Assembly (NCBI GenBank): GCA_050180745.1
Contig: JBFXDW010000087.1
Location: 1-7,177 of the forward strand
Source of the DNA: JBFXDW01 sp050180745
GTDB taxonomy: Bacteria; Pseudomonadota; Alphaproteobacteria; UBA9219
Length of the DNA: 7,177 bases
Direction of reading: 5' to 3'
Position numbers and translations under genes: made by a program
Notes under the pieces: generated by a model
What the model saw: the letters and a program-made list of their open reading frames with translations, nothing else
What the model was told of the DNA's origin: nothing
Databases searched by the model: none
Shown here: positions 1-5,638 of the stretch, in pieces
Position numbering within the stretch: position 1 is the first letter of the stretch
How the letters are laid out: each line of letters begins with the position of its first letter

Positions 1-453
1 GGTGGGGGTGTCTGTGCACGTTAGACTCTTTCCCAAGGCTGCTCGTGCGGATATTTCAATCCCCTTTATCCTACATCTATCCGCACGCTGTTTTCCCTTC
101 ATTAGACTCTCAATTGTGCGCGTAATATAAGGGAAAGACGCCGGATCAAGCGCCTTTGCTTTTGCGATGTTTAACGAGCCTATTGTCCCATATGGATTAG
201 GAAGAGTGATGTGGAATAAATCCCTCGTATCCACGCCAACAGTAGAGACTGGGGTTGTCTCTGCTGCTGTCATAGCCTCTTCAATAGCTCGAATTTGAAA
301 GAGTTCAGGTGCATAAATAAACAGTTTTAAAACACTGATTTGACTTCCTTGTATTCTTTCTTTTCCCCACTGTGCTTTCACAAGCCCTTTGGCTTTTTTA
401 AGAGCTTCGTTCAACTTCTCTTGCAATTCTTGCTGTTGATTATGCTCGCTCAT
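1..453 (-). CDS. Tandem-family protein 1 (unrecognised), N-terminal 151 residues, runs off window
   Basis: Translating the minus strand from the ATG at 453-451 gives 151 codons without a stop up to the window edge, so the C-terminus is missing. I do not recognise the family. The protein is clearly a paralog of the next gene upstream in the operon (478-1203). Both share GLV.A.WG near residues 22-30, VLKLFI and FQIRA..EAM at residues 41-61, L.IA at 94-97, LDP..(F/L)P at 102-108, and a KGK.RAD block at 119-125. There is no signal peptide or membrane segment, and the N-terminus is charged and Gln/Glu rich. It starts 24 bp after the preceding stop without a strong Shine-Dalgarno, so it probably depends on upstream translation. 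The start is the first in-frame ATG consistent with the paralog alignment. Function is unknown. Confidence 0.75.
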   Translation of the reverse strand, partial: MSEHNQQQELQEKLNEALKKAKGLVKAQWGKERIQGSQISVLKLFIYAPELFQIRAIEEAMTAAETTPVSTVGVDTRDLFHITLPNPYGTIGSLNIAKAKALDPASFPYITRTIESLMKGKQRADRCRIKGIEISARAALGKSLTCTDTPT

Positions 454-477
454 AGCTTCGTCTTTTGTGAGGGGCTA

Positions 478-1203
478 TTATGGGGCAAGTTGATTCAGAA
501 CGACTTGAGGAGATAGTTTGCCTCTTAGAGCGCAGCATGCCATGGAGAATTCTTCCGCATAGGCGGGGTTGAAGCCAAGCCTGAGTTGGCCGCCTCTCTC
601 TCCTACTGGCCAACATTCCGCTGATAGGTTGGCTTCTTTTCCTAGTTGCTCTGGGATATTCTCCATTATCATACTGCGAATTCTGCGGCCAAATTCTTCA
701 GCTTGTTCCCTAAAATCAGAGAATTCTGGATAAGAAATAACAGCTTTAACACGGGCATCCTCTGTTGTTTCACACTTTACAACCTCGCTTCCGAAAGCTG
801 AGCCAACGACTTGTTCAATGTCTTTGAGATCAAACTTGTCGGCTCGTTTTTTTCCTTTCTTTAATGCTGTGATTGCTTGTTGTACGTGAGGCAGGTATTT
901 AGGGTCAAAAAGATGCTTTTGCGCAATACTCAAATGGCCGTTTGGAGTAGTAAAAGCTGGGTCTTCGACGGAGAAAAAACTACCTACATCCATCTTGATA
1001 ACCGAAGCAGGATTTATTCTTGCGGCTTCCATGGCTTCTTTAAACGCGCGTATCTGGAAAGCCGCTGATGCTTCGATGAAGAGTTTTAAAACGTCAACTT
1101 GTTCGCTTGGTTCATATCCCCAAGCAGCCTGAACAAGTCCGTTTGTTCCGTCCAAAAAATACTCTAGTTTTTTCAGAGGAGTTAATTCCTTTTCTGGTTC
1201 CAT
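478..1203 (-). CDS. Tandem-family protein 2 (unrecognised, 241 aa)
   Basis: Hypothetical soluble protein, the middle of three tandem paralogs. The N-terminal half (about residues 15-140) aligns with the partial gene to its left and more weakly with the gene at 1231-2055. Shared elements are FQIRAFKEAMEAA at 49-61, ITALKKGKKRAD at 111-122, and DLKDIEQVVGSAFG at 125-138. The C-terminus LRGKLSPQVVLNQLAP (226-241) nearly repeats the tail of the 274-residue paralog. There is no signal peptide, transmembrane segment or nucleotide-binding motif. Cysteines are scattered (144, 197, and a pair at 223-224) without a metal-site pattern. It starts 27 bp after the upstream stop behind a weak purine-rich stretch, consistent with an operon read leftwards. 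Function is unknown; the divergence among members points to an accessory rather than a housekeeping role. Confidence 0.8.
   Translation of the reverse strand: MEPEKELTPLKKLEYFLDGTNGLVQAAWGYEPSEQVDVLKLFIEASAAFQIRAFKEAMEAARINPASVIKMDVGSFFSVEDPAFTTPNGHLSIAQKHLFDPKYLPHVQQAITALKKGKKRADKFDLKDIEQVVGSAFGSEVVKCETTEDARVKAVISYPEFSDFREQAEEFGRRIRSMIMENIPEQLGKEANLSAECWPVGERGGQLRLGFNPAYAEEFSMACCALRGKLSPQVVLNQLAP
485..518. repeat. 34-bp direct repeat, copy 1 (3' end of tandem gene 2)
   Basis: The segment matches 1238-1271 at 33 of 34 positions, differing only at 492 (A here, C in the other copy). It codes on the minus strand for the shared C-terminal tail LSPQVVLNQLA. Identity this high, including synonymous positions, contrasts with the poorly conserved bodies of the two genes. 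It therefore suggests recent duplication or gene conversion, or a constraint on the DNA or RNA itself. Confidence 0.85.
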
Positions 1204-1230
1204 AATTTTATCTTTCTTTTATCTTGTTGT

Positions 1231-2055
1231 TTAAATAGCAAGTTGCTTCAGAACGACTTGAGGAGATAGTTCTCCCTTCTTGAGCTTAGAAAGAGTATCC
1301 AGCACGCTTTCATAATTGACCTGAGGAAAGCTGATAAGTGCGGCGTAGGGTTGTTGGGGGTCGGCGCTGGTCTTTGGCTTCTGAAACGTAAGACTCAAAG
1401 CAGCGTCCTTAAAAGTTCTCTTAAAGTAATCTGCGACTTGTCCTTGACTTTCTTCTGGAACATTGAATGGGACAGATCCCAAGAACGGGATAGCTCCTAG
1501 GAAAGCGCTTGGAAATTTAGGGGACGCTAACGGACTGACCTGTGGACCTATTTTCTCAGAAAAGAGGCTAGCGATTTCATCAGGTTTATAGTCATCAGCG
1601 TATTCTTTACAGCCTACTAATGCAGTAAGCATGTTTTCCAGATGTTCCCGTGTCGTCTCATCTTGAGTTAATATTTCTGGGAAGGTGATAATGGTTTTGT
1701 TTTGGGGATCGCTTGGTCCTTTACAAGTAAGACATGAAGAATCTGCACCTATTCCCCCGATGGGTTGTTCAAAAGCTTGGATGGCTTTTTCAAGGGCGTG
1801 GGCTTGGAAATGCGGTGGTGCCTTCCCCATCATGCTGACATCATATCTAAAGGTTGGGGTGGTGGCGGGAGTTGATACCCGTCTTGTTAATTTCTTTACA
1901 ATGATAAGATCGCCTGTTTCGTCTCTTTCTTCATGTATAATTTCTTTAATAGAATCAGGCTGTTTTTCTTGAGTGCGTGTAATTCTAAGTTGATTTCTAT
2001 AAGAATTTGCTATGGCAGCGAAGCTTTTATACGGGTTATCTAATTTTTGGGTCAT
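1231..2055 (-). CDS. Tandem-family protein 3 (unrecognised, 274 aa), first gene of the operon
   Basis: Longest and most divergent of the three paralogs, and first in the operon. An N-terminal extension of about 70 residues, rich in charged residues (HEERDETGD around 41-49), precedes the shared region. The family pattern is then visible as HFQAHALEKAIQAF (82-95), MLTALVGCKEYADDYKPDEI (142-161) and FSEKIG (165-170). A CXXC pair (SSCLTC, Cys108 and Cys111) is absent from the other two members. The middle has a Pro/Phe-rich stretch (about 179-200). The last 17 residues, ending GELSPQVVLKQLAI, match the tail of the 241-residue paralog. No signal peptide or membrane helix is evident. The ATG at 2055-2053 follows AAGGAG with a 10-nt spacer, which supports this start. 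Function is unknown. Confidence 0.8.
   Translation of the reverse strand: MTQKLDNPYKSFAAIANSYRNQLRITRTQEKQPDSIKEIIHEERDETGDLIIVKKLTRRVSTPATTPTFRYDVSMMGKAPPHFQAHALEKAIQAFEQPIGGIGADSSCLTCKGPSDPQNKTIITFPEILTQDETTREHLENMLTALVGCKEYADDYKPDEIASLFSEKIGPQVSPLASPKFPSAFLGAIPFLGSVPFNVPEESQGQVADYFKRTFKDAALSLTFQKPKTSADPQQPYAALISFPQVNYESVLDTLSKLKKGELSPQVVLKQLAI
1238..1271. repeat. 34-bp direct repeat, copy 2 (3' end of tandem gene 3)
   Basis: Partner of the repeat at 485-518, with 33/34 identity. It codes on the minus strand for LSPQVVLKQLA at the end of the 274-residue paralog. The similarity falls off abruptly just past the stop codon on one side and a few codons upstream on the other. The conserved unit is thus essentially the tail itself. 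Confidence 0.85.
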
Positions 2056-2063
2056 AATTCTTG

Positions 2064-2071
2064 TTCTCCTT
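2064..2071 (-). promoter_or_regulatory. Ribosome binding site of the first tandem-family gene
   Basis: On the minus strand AAGGAGAA precedes the ATG at 2055, with 10 nt between AAGGAG and the ATG. It is the only clear Shine-Dalgarno in the three-gene cluster, which fits ribosome loading mainly at the first gene. Confidence 0.6.
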
Positions 2072-2100
2072 AGAATAGGGCGATGAGGTAATATTGTCTT

Positions 2101-2122
2101 AAAGGCTTATCACGCCTTTTTT
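2101..2122 (+). terminator. Small terminator-like hairpin in the divergent intergenic region
   Basis: AAAGGC and GCCTTT form a 6-bp stem around a 7-nt loop, followed directly by further T residues (six Ts in all from 2117). On the plus strand this has the form of a short intrinsic terminator. It lies 46 bp upstream of the minus-strand operon start, so on that strand it would be a hairpin in the leader, followed only by TTTAAG. It may stop antisense transcripts entering from the tandem genes, or be a leader element. No + strand gene ends here, so the role is uncertain. Confidence 0.4.
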
Positions 2123-2190
2123 CATAAATAAAGTTAACAACATTACTTTTTTGACCTTTGGGAGATAGCTTTTTAGCCGTTTTTCTCCTG

Positions 2191-2219
2191 TTGGAATTTT
2201 CTTGTTTTAGCGTTATAGT
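2191..2219 (+). promoter_or_regulatory. Putative sigma70-type promoter of the small secreted protein gene
   Basis: TTGGAA at 2191-2196 and TATAGT at 2214-2219 are separated by 17 bp, the preferred spacing for a housekeeping sigma factor. The start of transcription would fall near 2226, giving a leader of about 34 nt that contains the Shine-Dalgarno at 2248-2254. This is pattern matching only. Confidence 0.5.
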
Positions 2220-2247
2220 CCGCAGGTTGACTGTTTATTTCGTTTTC

Positions 2248-2254
2248 AGGAGGA
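2248..2254 (+). promoter_or_regulatory. Strong Shine-Dalgarno that fixes the start at 2260
   Basis: AGGAGGA lies 5 nt before the ATG at 2260. It decides against an in-frame start at 2158, which would add 34 residues before a normal signal peptide and has no such site. Confidence 0.8.
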
Positions 2255-2259
2255 TCCCC

Positions 2260-2616
2260 ATGCGGTTTTTATATGTAATTCTGGCAGCCTTGCTTATTTT
2301 GCCTGTGACTGCGCAGGCTGGGCAATTGACATCAGAGAATGGGCGGGGCCGTTGGGTTTCGACAGAATGTCAGGCGCCGGTATCACCACAATCTCTGCAG
2401 AAAGAGGCAGAGACGAAAGCTAACGATCTGAATGCTGATGTTACAGCACATAATGCATTTGCAGCAGATGCGCGCAAATATATGGAGTGCATTTCAGCTG
2501 AGGCTGAACGTGATGCGCAAGCTATGGGCAAAATGATCGTTGATGATGCAAGTGAAGTGATGCAATCTATGAGTGACAAGGTTAAGTCTTCTGCTGATTC
2601 CTTGCGGAGTAAGTAG
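2260..2616 (+). CDS. Small secreted (periplasmic) protein, 118 aa, unknown function
   Basis: The N-terminus is a classic Sec signal peptide: MR, a hydrophobic core (FLYVILAALLILPV), then AQA before Gly21, giving a probable mature protein of 98 residues. The mature part is mostly charged and helical, with Ala/Asp/Glu/Lys heptad-like spacing from about 45 to 115, so a helical bundle or coiled coil is likely. It has two cysteines, in TECQAP (Cys37) and KYMECISAEAERDA (Cys77), which could form one disulfide after export. From memory, the C..P..P, then N, then Y..C...EA..D layout resembles small uncharacterised secreted proteins of alphaproteobacteria, but I cannot name a family. It is a single-gene unit with its own promoter, a strong ribosome binding site and a terminator at 2661. 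Confidence 0.8.
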   Translation: MRFLYVILAALLILPVTAQAGQLTSENGRGRWVSTECQAPVSPQSLQKEAETKANDLNADVTAHNAFAADARKYMECISAEAERDAQAMGKMIVDDASEVMQSMSDKVKSSADSLRSK

Positions 2617-2660
2617 CTTTTTGCGGCAGATAGAGCTGGTAGTTATCATAAGACTAAGAG

Positions 2661-2692
2661 CCTGTTCATAATCTAGATTATGAACAGGTTTT
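2661..2692 (+). terminator. Strong intrinsic terminator after the small secreted protein gene
   Basis: Positions 2661-2688 form a perfect 28-bp palindrome. The arm CCTGTTCATAAT is followed by a CTAG centre and its exact complement. TTTT, AAC and another TTTT follow. The stem of at least 12 bp with trailing Ts fits a Rho-independent terminator for + strand transcription. It lies 44 bp after the stop codon and directly before the presumed nadE promoter, isolating the two units. Confidence 0.85.
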
Positions 2693-2697
2693 AACTT

Positions 2698-2728
2698 TTG
2701 TCGTACACGATTTTCTTATCCTTATAGA
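2698..2728 (+). promoter_or_regulatory. Putative nadE promoter placing transcription start at or near the ATG
   Basis: TTGTCG at 2698-2703 and TATAGA at 2723-2728 are 19 bp apart (18 if TTATAG at 2722-2727 is used). Transcription would then begin around 2735-2737, at the nadE ATG (2737). The absence of any Shine-Dalgarno before that ATG agrees with a leaderless message. The -35 box is imperfect and the spacing long, so this is tentative. Confidence 0.4.
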
Positions 2729-2736
2729 CTTCCGCT

Positions 2737-4416
2737 ATGTCCAACTCTCTTACCGTTGCTGTTGCTCAGTTGAACCCCATCATGGGGGATATGTCTGCGA
2801 ATGTTGCCAAGCTCATTACCGCTTGGGAAGAGGCGCGAGAGCAAGATGCCGATCTTCTTTTAACGTCTGAGCTTTATATTACGGGTTATCCGACTGAAGA
2901 TTTTGTTCTTAAACCTCGCCATCATAAAATTATCCGTGAGTCTATAGATCACCTTGCCCAGCAAACGGCTTCGGGGCCTGCGATTTTGCTGGGGACACCG
3001 TGGCTGGAAGAAGGTAATCTTTATAACGCAATCCTCCTTTTAGACGGTGGGCAGATCGTTGAAAAACGATTTAAGTGTGAACTTCCTAACTATGGGCCTT
3101 TTGATGAAAAGCGCCTTTTTACGCCTGCGCCATTGCCTCGTCTTATCGAATGGCGCGGCTTTCGTTTAGGCGTGATGACGTGTGAGGACATGTGGTTTAA
3201 GGCCGTTCCTTCGCATCTTGCGGCCCAAGGGGTAGAGCTTTTTCTTGTGGCCAATGGCAGCCCCTATGCGCTCAATAAACAGCCTATCCGTTATGAAAAA
3301 GCGTTGAACCGGATCGAGGAAACGGGCGTTCCTGTGATTTATTGTAATCAGGTGGGAGGGCAGGACCAGCTTCTCTTTGACGGCGCGTCTTTCGCCTTTA
3401 ACCAAGCGGGAGAGCTAATGTCATTGGCTTCCTCTTGGGAAGAAGTTGTCCGCTATATTACTTGTGAGCACGATGAGTCTGGCGCGTTGATCCTCAAGCA
3501 AGGAAAAGTCTCTGGAGAGAGGGAAGAGCTTGAAGAGCTTTATCTTGGTTTGATGACGGGTATTCGTGATTTTGTAAGGAAGAACAAATTCGAGAATGTC
3601 ATTCTCGGCCTTTCGGGAGGCATTGATAGTGCGCTTGTGGCTCTTTTGGCTGTGGATGCCTTAGGGGCGAGCCACGTGAAAGCGCTGATGATGCCTTCGC
3701 CTTATACCTCTGCGGATAGCCGTGAGGACGCAAGCAAACTCGCTAAGACTCTTGGCATTCGCTTGGATACAGTGCCTATTGCGGGAATTATGAAAGCTTT
3801 TGATGCTGCGCTGGTTGAACAATTTATGGGGCTTGAACCAGATGTGACAGAGGAGAATATCCAAGCGCGCATTCGCGGCATAATCCTGATGGCTGTGTCT
3901 AACAAGAGCGGCGCGATGCTGCTTGCTACGGGCAACAAATCCGAAATGGCGGTAGGCTATACAACGCTATACGGGGATATGTGCGGCGGCTATGCGCCAT
4001 TGAAGGATGTTTATAAAACGAAGGTTTATGATTTGGTTGAGTGGAGAAATGCAAATAAACCTATGGTTGCAAAAGGACCTGATGGTTCTCCTATTCCTGC
4101 GCGCATTCTTTCTAAGGCGCCAACAGCTGAGCTTAGAGCCAATCAGAGAGATCAAGATTCTCTGCCTCCTTATGAGGTTCTTGATAAAATCCTCAAACAT
4201 ATGCTCGAAGGCAATTTAGGCGTTGCCGAAACTATTTCTATGGGCCAACATTCGGACACTGTCAGGCGTGTTTGTATGATGCTTGATCGAGCCGAACATA
4301 AGCGCAAGCAAGCTCCGCCTGGGCCTCGCGTGACGAATTGCCATTTTGGTTTGGACCGTCGCTATCCTATCACTAATCGTTATGCCGATCGTTGGCAGAC
4401 GGTGACAACAGATTGA
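2737..4416 (+). CDS. nadE: Glutamine-dependent NAD+ synthetase
   Basis: Catalyses the last step of NAD biosynthesis: ATP-dependent amidation of nicotinic acid adenine dinucleotide, with ammonia released from glutamine. It acts in the cytosol. The N-terminal nitrilase-like glutaminase domain (about 1-265) carries the expected Glu-Lys-Cys triad: Glu45 in TSELYITGYP, Lys113 in RFKCELPNYG, and Cys149 in GVMTCEDMW. The C-terminal synthetase domain has the pyrophosphatase-type ATP loop SGGIDS (293-298), TGNKSEMAVGYTTLYGD (398-414) and the SKAPTAELR segment (459-467). It ends with the usual DRRYPITNRY. At 559 residues it is full length for the two-domain proteobacterial form. It is the first gene of an operon with the long purC (6 bp gap). 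There is no Shine-Dalgarno before the ATG. No damaged motif was seen. Confidence 0.97.
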   Translation: MSNSLTVAVAQLNPIMGDMSANVAKLITAWEEAREQDADLLLTSELYITGYPTEDFVLKPRHHKIIRESIDHLAQQTASGPAILLGTPWLEEGNLYNAILLLDGGQIVEKRFKCELPNYGPFDEKRLFTPAPLPRLIEWRGFRLGVMTCEDMWFKAVPSHLAAQGVELFLVANGSPYALNKQPIRYEKALNRIEETGVPVIYCNQVGGQDQLLFDGASFAFNQAGELMSLASSWEEVVRYITCEHDESGALILKQGKVSGEREELEELYLGLMTGIRDFVRKNKFENVILGLSGGIDSALVALLAVDALGASHVKALMMPSPYTSADSREDASKLAKTLGIRLDTVPIAGIMKAFDAALVEQFMGLEPDVTEENIQARIRGIILMAVSNKSGAMLLATGNKSEMAVGYTTLYGDMCGGYAPLKDVYKTKVYDLVEWRNANKPMVAKGPDGSPIPARILSKAPTAELRANQRDQDSLPPYEVLDKILKHMLEGNLGVAETISMGQHSDTVRRVCMMLDRAEHKRKQAPPGPRVTNCHFGLDRRYPITNRYADRWQTVTTD

Positions 4417-4422
4417 TATTAA

Positions 4423-5412
4423 ATGACCGATATAAAAACGCTGCATAGCCGAATTCGCGCCCATCTTCATGATGTTCTTGTGGATGCTGAATTTCCTGAG
4501 CTTCCTAATTTTGGGCGCGGCAAGGTGCGGGATCATTATGATTTGTCTGGCAAGCGTCGTCTTCTTATCACAACTGATCGCCAGAGCGCTTTTGATCAGG
4601 TTCTAGCCGCAGTGCCTTTTAAGGGTGAGGTTCTGACTTCTGTGGCTCGTTTTTGGTTTGATGCAACGAAAGATATTATTCCTAATCATGTTATAGATTA
4701 TCCCGATCCTAACGCTGTTTTGGCGCGGAAATTAAAGATGCTTCCGGTTGAAATTGTTGTGCGGGATTATCTGACGGGCTCTACATCAACTTCTATTTGG
4801 TCTATTTATAAAAAGGGAGATCGGCATTCCTATGGTGTGTCGCTTCCCGCAGGCATGAAGAAAAACCAAAAGCTGCCAAGCACGATACTGACGCCAACAA
4901 CCAAGGGTATTATGGGCGAGCATGACGTTCCCATTACGCCTGCAGAGATTGTCGAAAAACAACTTCTGACCCAAGAGCAATGGGACGAAGTCGAAAAGGC
5001 CGCCCAAGCTTTGTTTGCACGCGGCAGAGAAATTGCCGCTAAACACGGGCTTATCCTTGTTGATACCAAATATGAATTTGGTTATGACGAAAACGGGACA
5101 CTGACTTTGGCTGATGAGATTCACACGCCGGATAGTTCTCGTTACTGGTTGGCGGACAGCTATCAAAGTCGCTTTGAGGCTGGTGAAGAGCCTGACTCTC
5201 TTGATAAAGAGTTCTTGCGCCTTTGGATTAATCAGCAATGTGATCCTTATAATGATCCCATTCCTGATATTCCTGATGATACGTTGATAGATTTCTCTGC
5301 CCGCTATATTTCTCTTTATGAAACAATCACGGGATTGAATTTTGAGATTTCACCTTCTGGTCAGCCTGTCCGCGAGCGCGTCCGTGGTAATTTAAAGCAG
5401 TTCGCTGAATAG
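4423..5412 (+). CDS. purC: SAICAR synthetase, long form (phosphoribosylaminoimidazole-succinocarboxamide synthase)
   Basis: Joins CAIR and aspartate using ATP to give SAICAR in de novo purine synthesis, in the cytosol. Visible motifs are GRGKVRDHYD (31-40, nucleotide-binding start), DRQSAFD (52-58), and the two family signatures LPVEIVVRDYLTGS (107-120) and LVDTKYEFG (212-220). LADEIHTPDSSRYW (229-242) follows, with the acidic pair Asp231-Glu232 intact. At 329 residues it belongs to the longer subfamily (about 300 residues, as in yeast Ade1 and some bacteria), not the roughly 240-residue form encoded at the right edge of this window. The ATG lies 6 bp after the nadE stop with no Shine-Dalgarno, so translation is probably coupled to nadE. 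The sequence looks intact. Confidence 0.95.
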   Translation: MTDIKTLHSRIRAHLHDVLVDAEFPELPNFGRGKVRDHYDLSGKRRLLITTDRQSAFDQVLAAVPFKGEVLTSVARFWFDATKDIIPNHVIDYPDPNAVLARKLKMLPVEIVVRDYLTGSTSTSIWSIYKKGDRHSYGVSLPAGMKKNQKLPSTILTPTTKGIMGEHDVPITPAEIVEKQLLTQEQWDEVEKAAQALFARGREIAAKHGLILVDTKYEFGYDENGTLTLADEIHTPDSSRYWLADSYQSRFEAGEEPDSLDKEFLRLWINQQCDPYNDPIPDIPDDTLIDFSARYISLYETITGLNFEISPSGQPVRERVRGNLKQFAE

Positions 5413-5420
5413 GGGGCGGA

Positions 5421-5480
5421 GGTCAGGAATCAGGAAAGCATTTGGCGTTTAGAGCTTTTTTCTTTCCCTGCTCCCTGACC
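5421..5480. repeat. Imperfect inverted repeat between convergent operons, possible terminator
   Basis: GGTCAGGAATCAGG (5421-5434) pairs with CCTGCTCCCTGACC (5467-5480) at 12 of 14 positions around a 32-nt centre. Inside it, AAAGC (5435-5439) can pair with GCTTT (5454-5458) before a run of six Ts (5456-5461), a weak + strand terminator shape. It starts 9 bp after the long purC stop and sits where that operon meets the minus-strand operon. It may therefore end nadE-purC transcription, but its heptamer structure also suggests a dispersed intergenic repeat. Confidence 0.55.
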
Positions 5481-5493
5481 CCTGATCCCTGAA
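5466..5493. repeat. Four tandem 7-bp repeats, CCCTGNN
   Basis: The units CCCTGCT, CCCTGAC, CCCTGAT and CCCTGAA are contiguous. Two inverted heptamers, TCAGGAA and TCAGGAA, occupy 5423-5436. Such heptamer arrays recall the short tandemly repeated sequences reported between genes in cyanobacteria and other bacteria; membership in any named class is not established here. The array touches the 3' end of the folK/folP remnant. Confidence 0.75.
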
Positions 5494-5634
5494 TCATCGC
5501 CGTCATCTTGGCAACGCGGGCCATGAAGCGGACATCATGAACACGCAAAATGTCAGCGGTTCGCAGATTTTCTAACTTATAACCGCTCCAAGATTGGTGC
5601 CAAGAGCCAAGCATACGTCAACTGAATCCATCAT
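5492..5634 (-). pseudogene. folKP: Remnant of folK-folP (HPPK start joined to DHPS end), frameshifted and internally deleted
   Basis: Minus-strand ATGs at 5634 and 5631 open a frame reading MDSVDVCLALGTNLG. This matches the N-terminal strand and LGSNLG-type loop of 6-hydroxymethyl-dihydropterin pyrophosphokinase (FolK), then hits a stop at 5574-5572. In another frame, 5572-5492 reads ENLRTADILRVHDVRFMARV and a few more residues, like the C-terminal (A/G)xILRVHDV helix region of dihydropteroate synthase (FolP). Nearly everything between is missing: an intact FolK plus FolP needs over 400 residues. The order fits a folK-folP pair or a fused folKP gene with a large internal deletion. The start lies 4 bp after the yceI-like stop, as a former operon member would. 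The DHPS frame continues through the heptamer repeats to a stop at 5425-5423. The stretches are short, so the identification rests on motif recognition. Confidence 0.6.
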
Positions 5635-5638
5635 GATT

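Noticed and set aside
2158..2259. N-terminal extension of the small secreted protein starting at 2158
   Set aside because: It would put 34 residues before a normal signal peptide. The strong AGGAGGA sits just before the ATG at 2260, and the predicted promoter lies inside the extension.
2661..2688. Perfect 28-bp palindrome as an operator or recombination site
   Set aside because: Its position after a stop codon and the trailing T runs are fully explained by an intrinsic terminator.
4216..4536. A 106-codon minus-strand frame across the nadE-purC junction
   Set aside because: It is antisense to two solid genes, with a composition unlike a real protein (many His, Arg and Met residues) and no start signals.
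4786..5238. A 150-codon minus-strand open frame opposite the long purC
   Set aside because: It lies wholly within a well-supported purC, has no ribosome binding site or recognisable domain, and looks like an antisense shadow.
5466..5493. Heptamer array as a CRISPR fragment
   Set aside because: The units are 7 bp with no spacers and no cas genes nearby, so it is a simple tandem repeat.
5423..5614. A 63-codon minus-strand frame as a genuine small gene
   Set aside because: Its middle matches the C-terminus of dihydropteroate synthase and its end is translated heptamer repeat. It has no ribosome binding site, so it is better explained as part of the folK-folP remnant.
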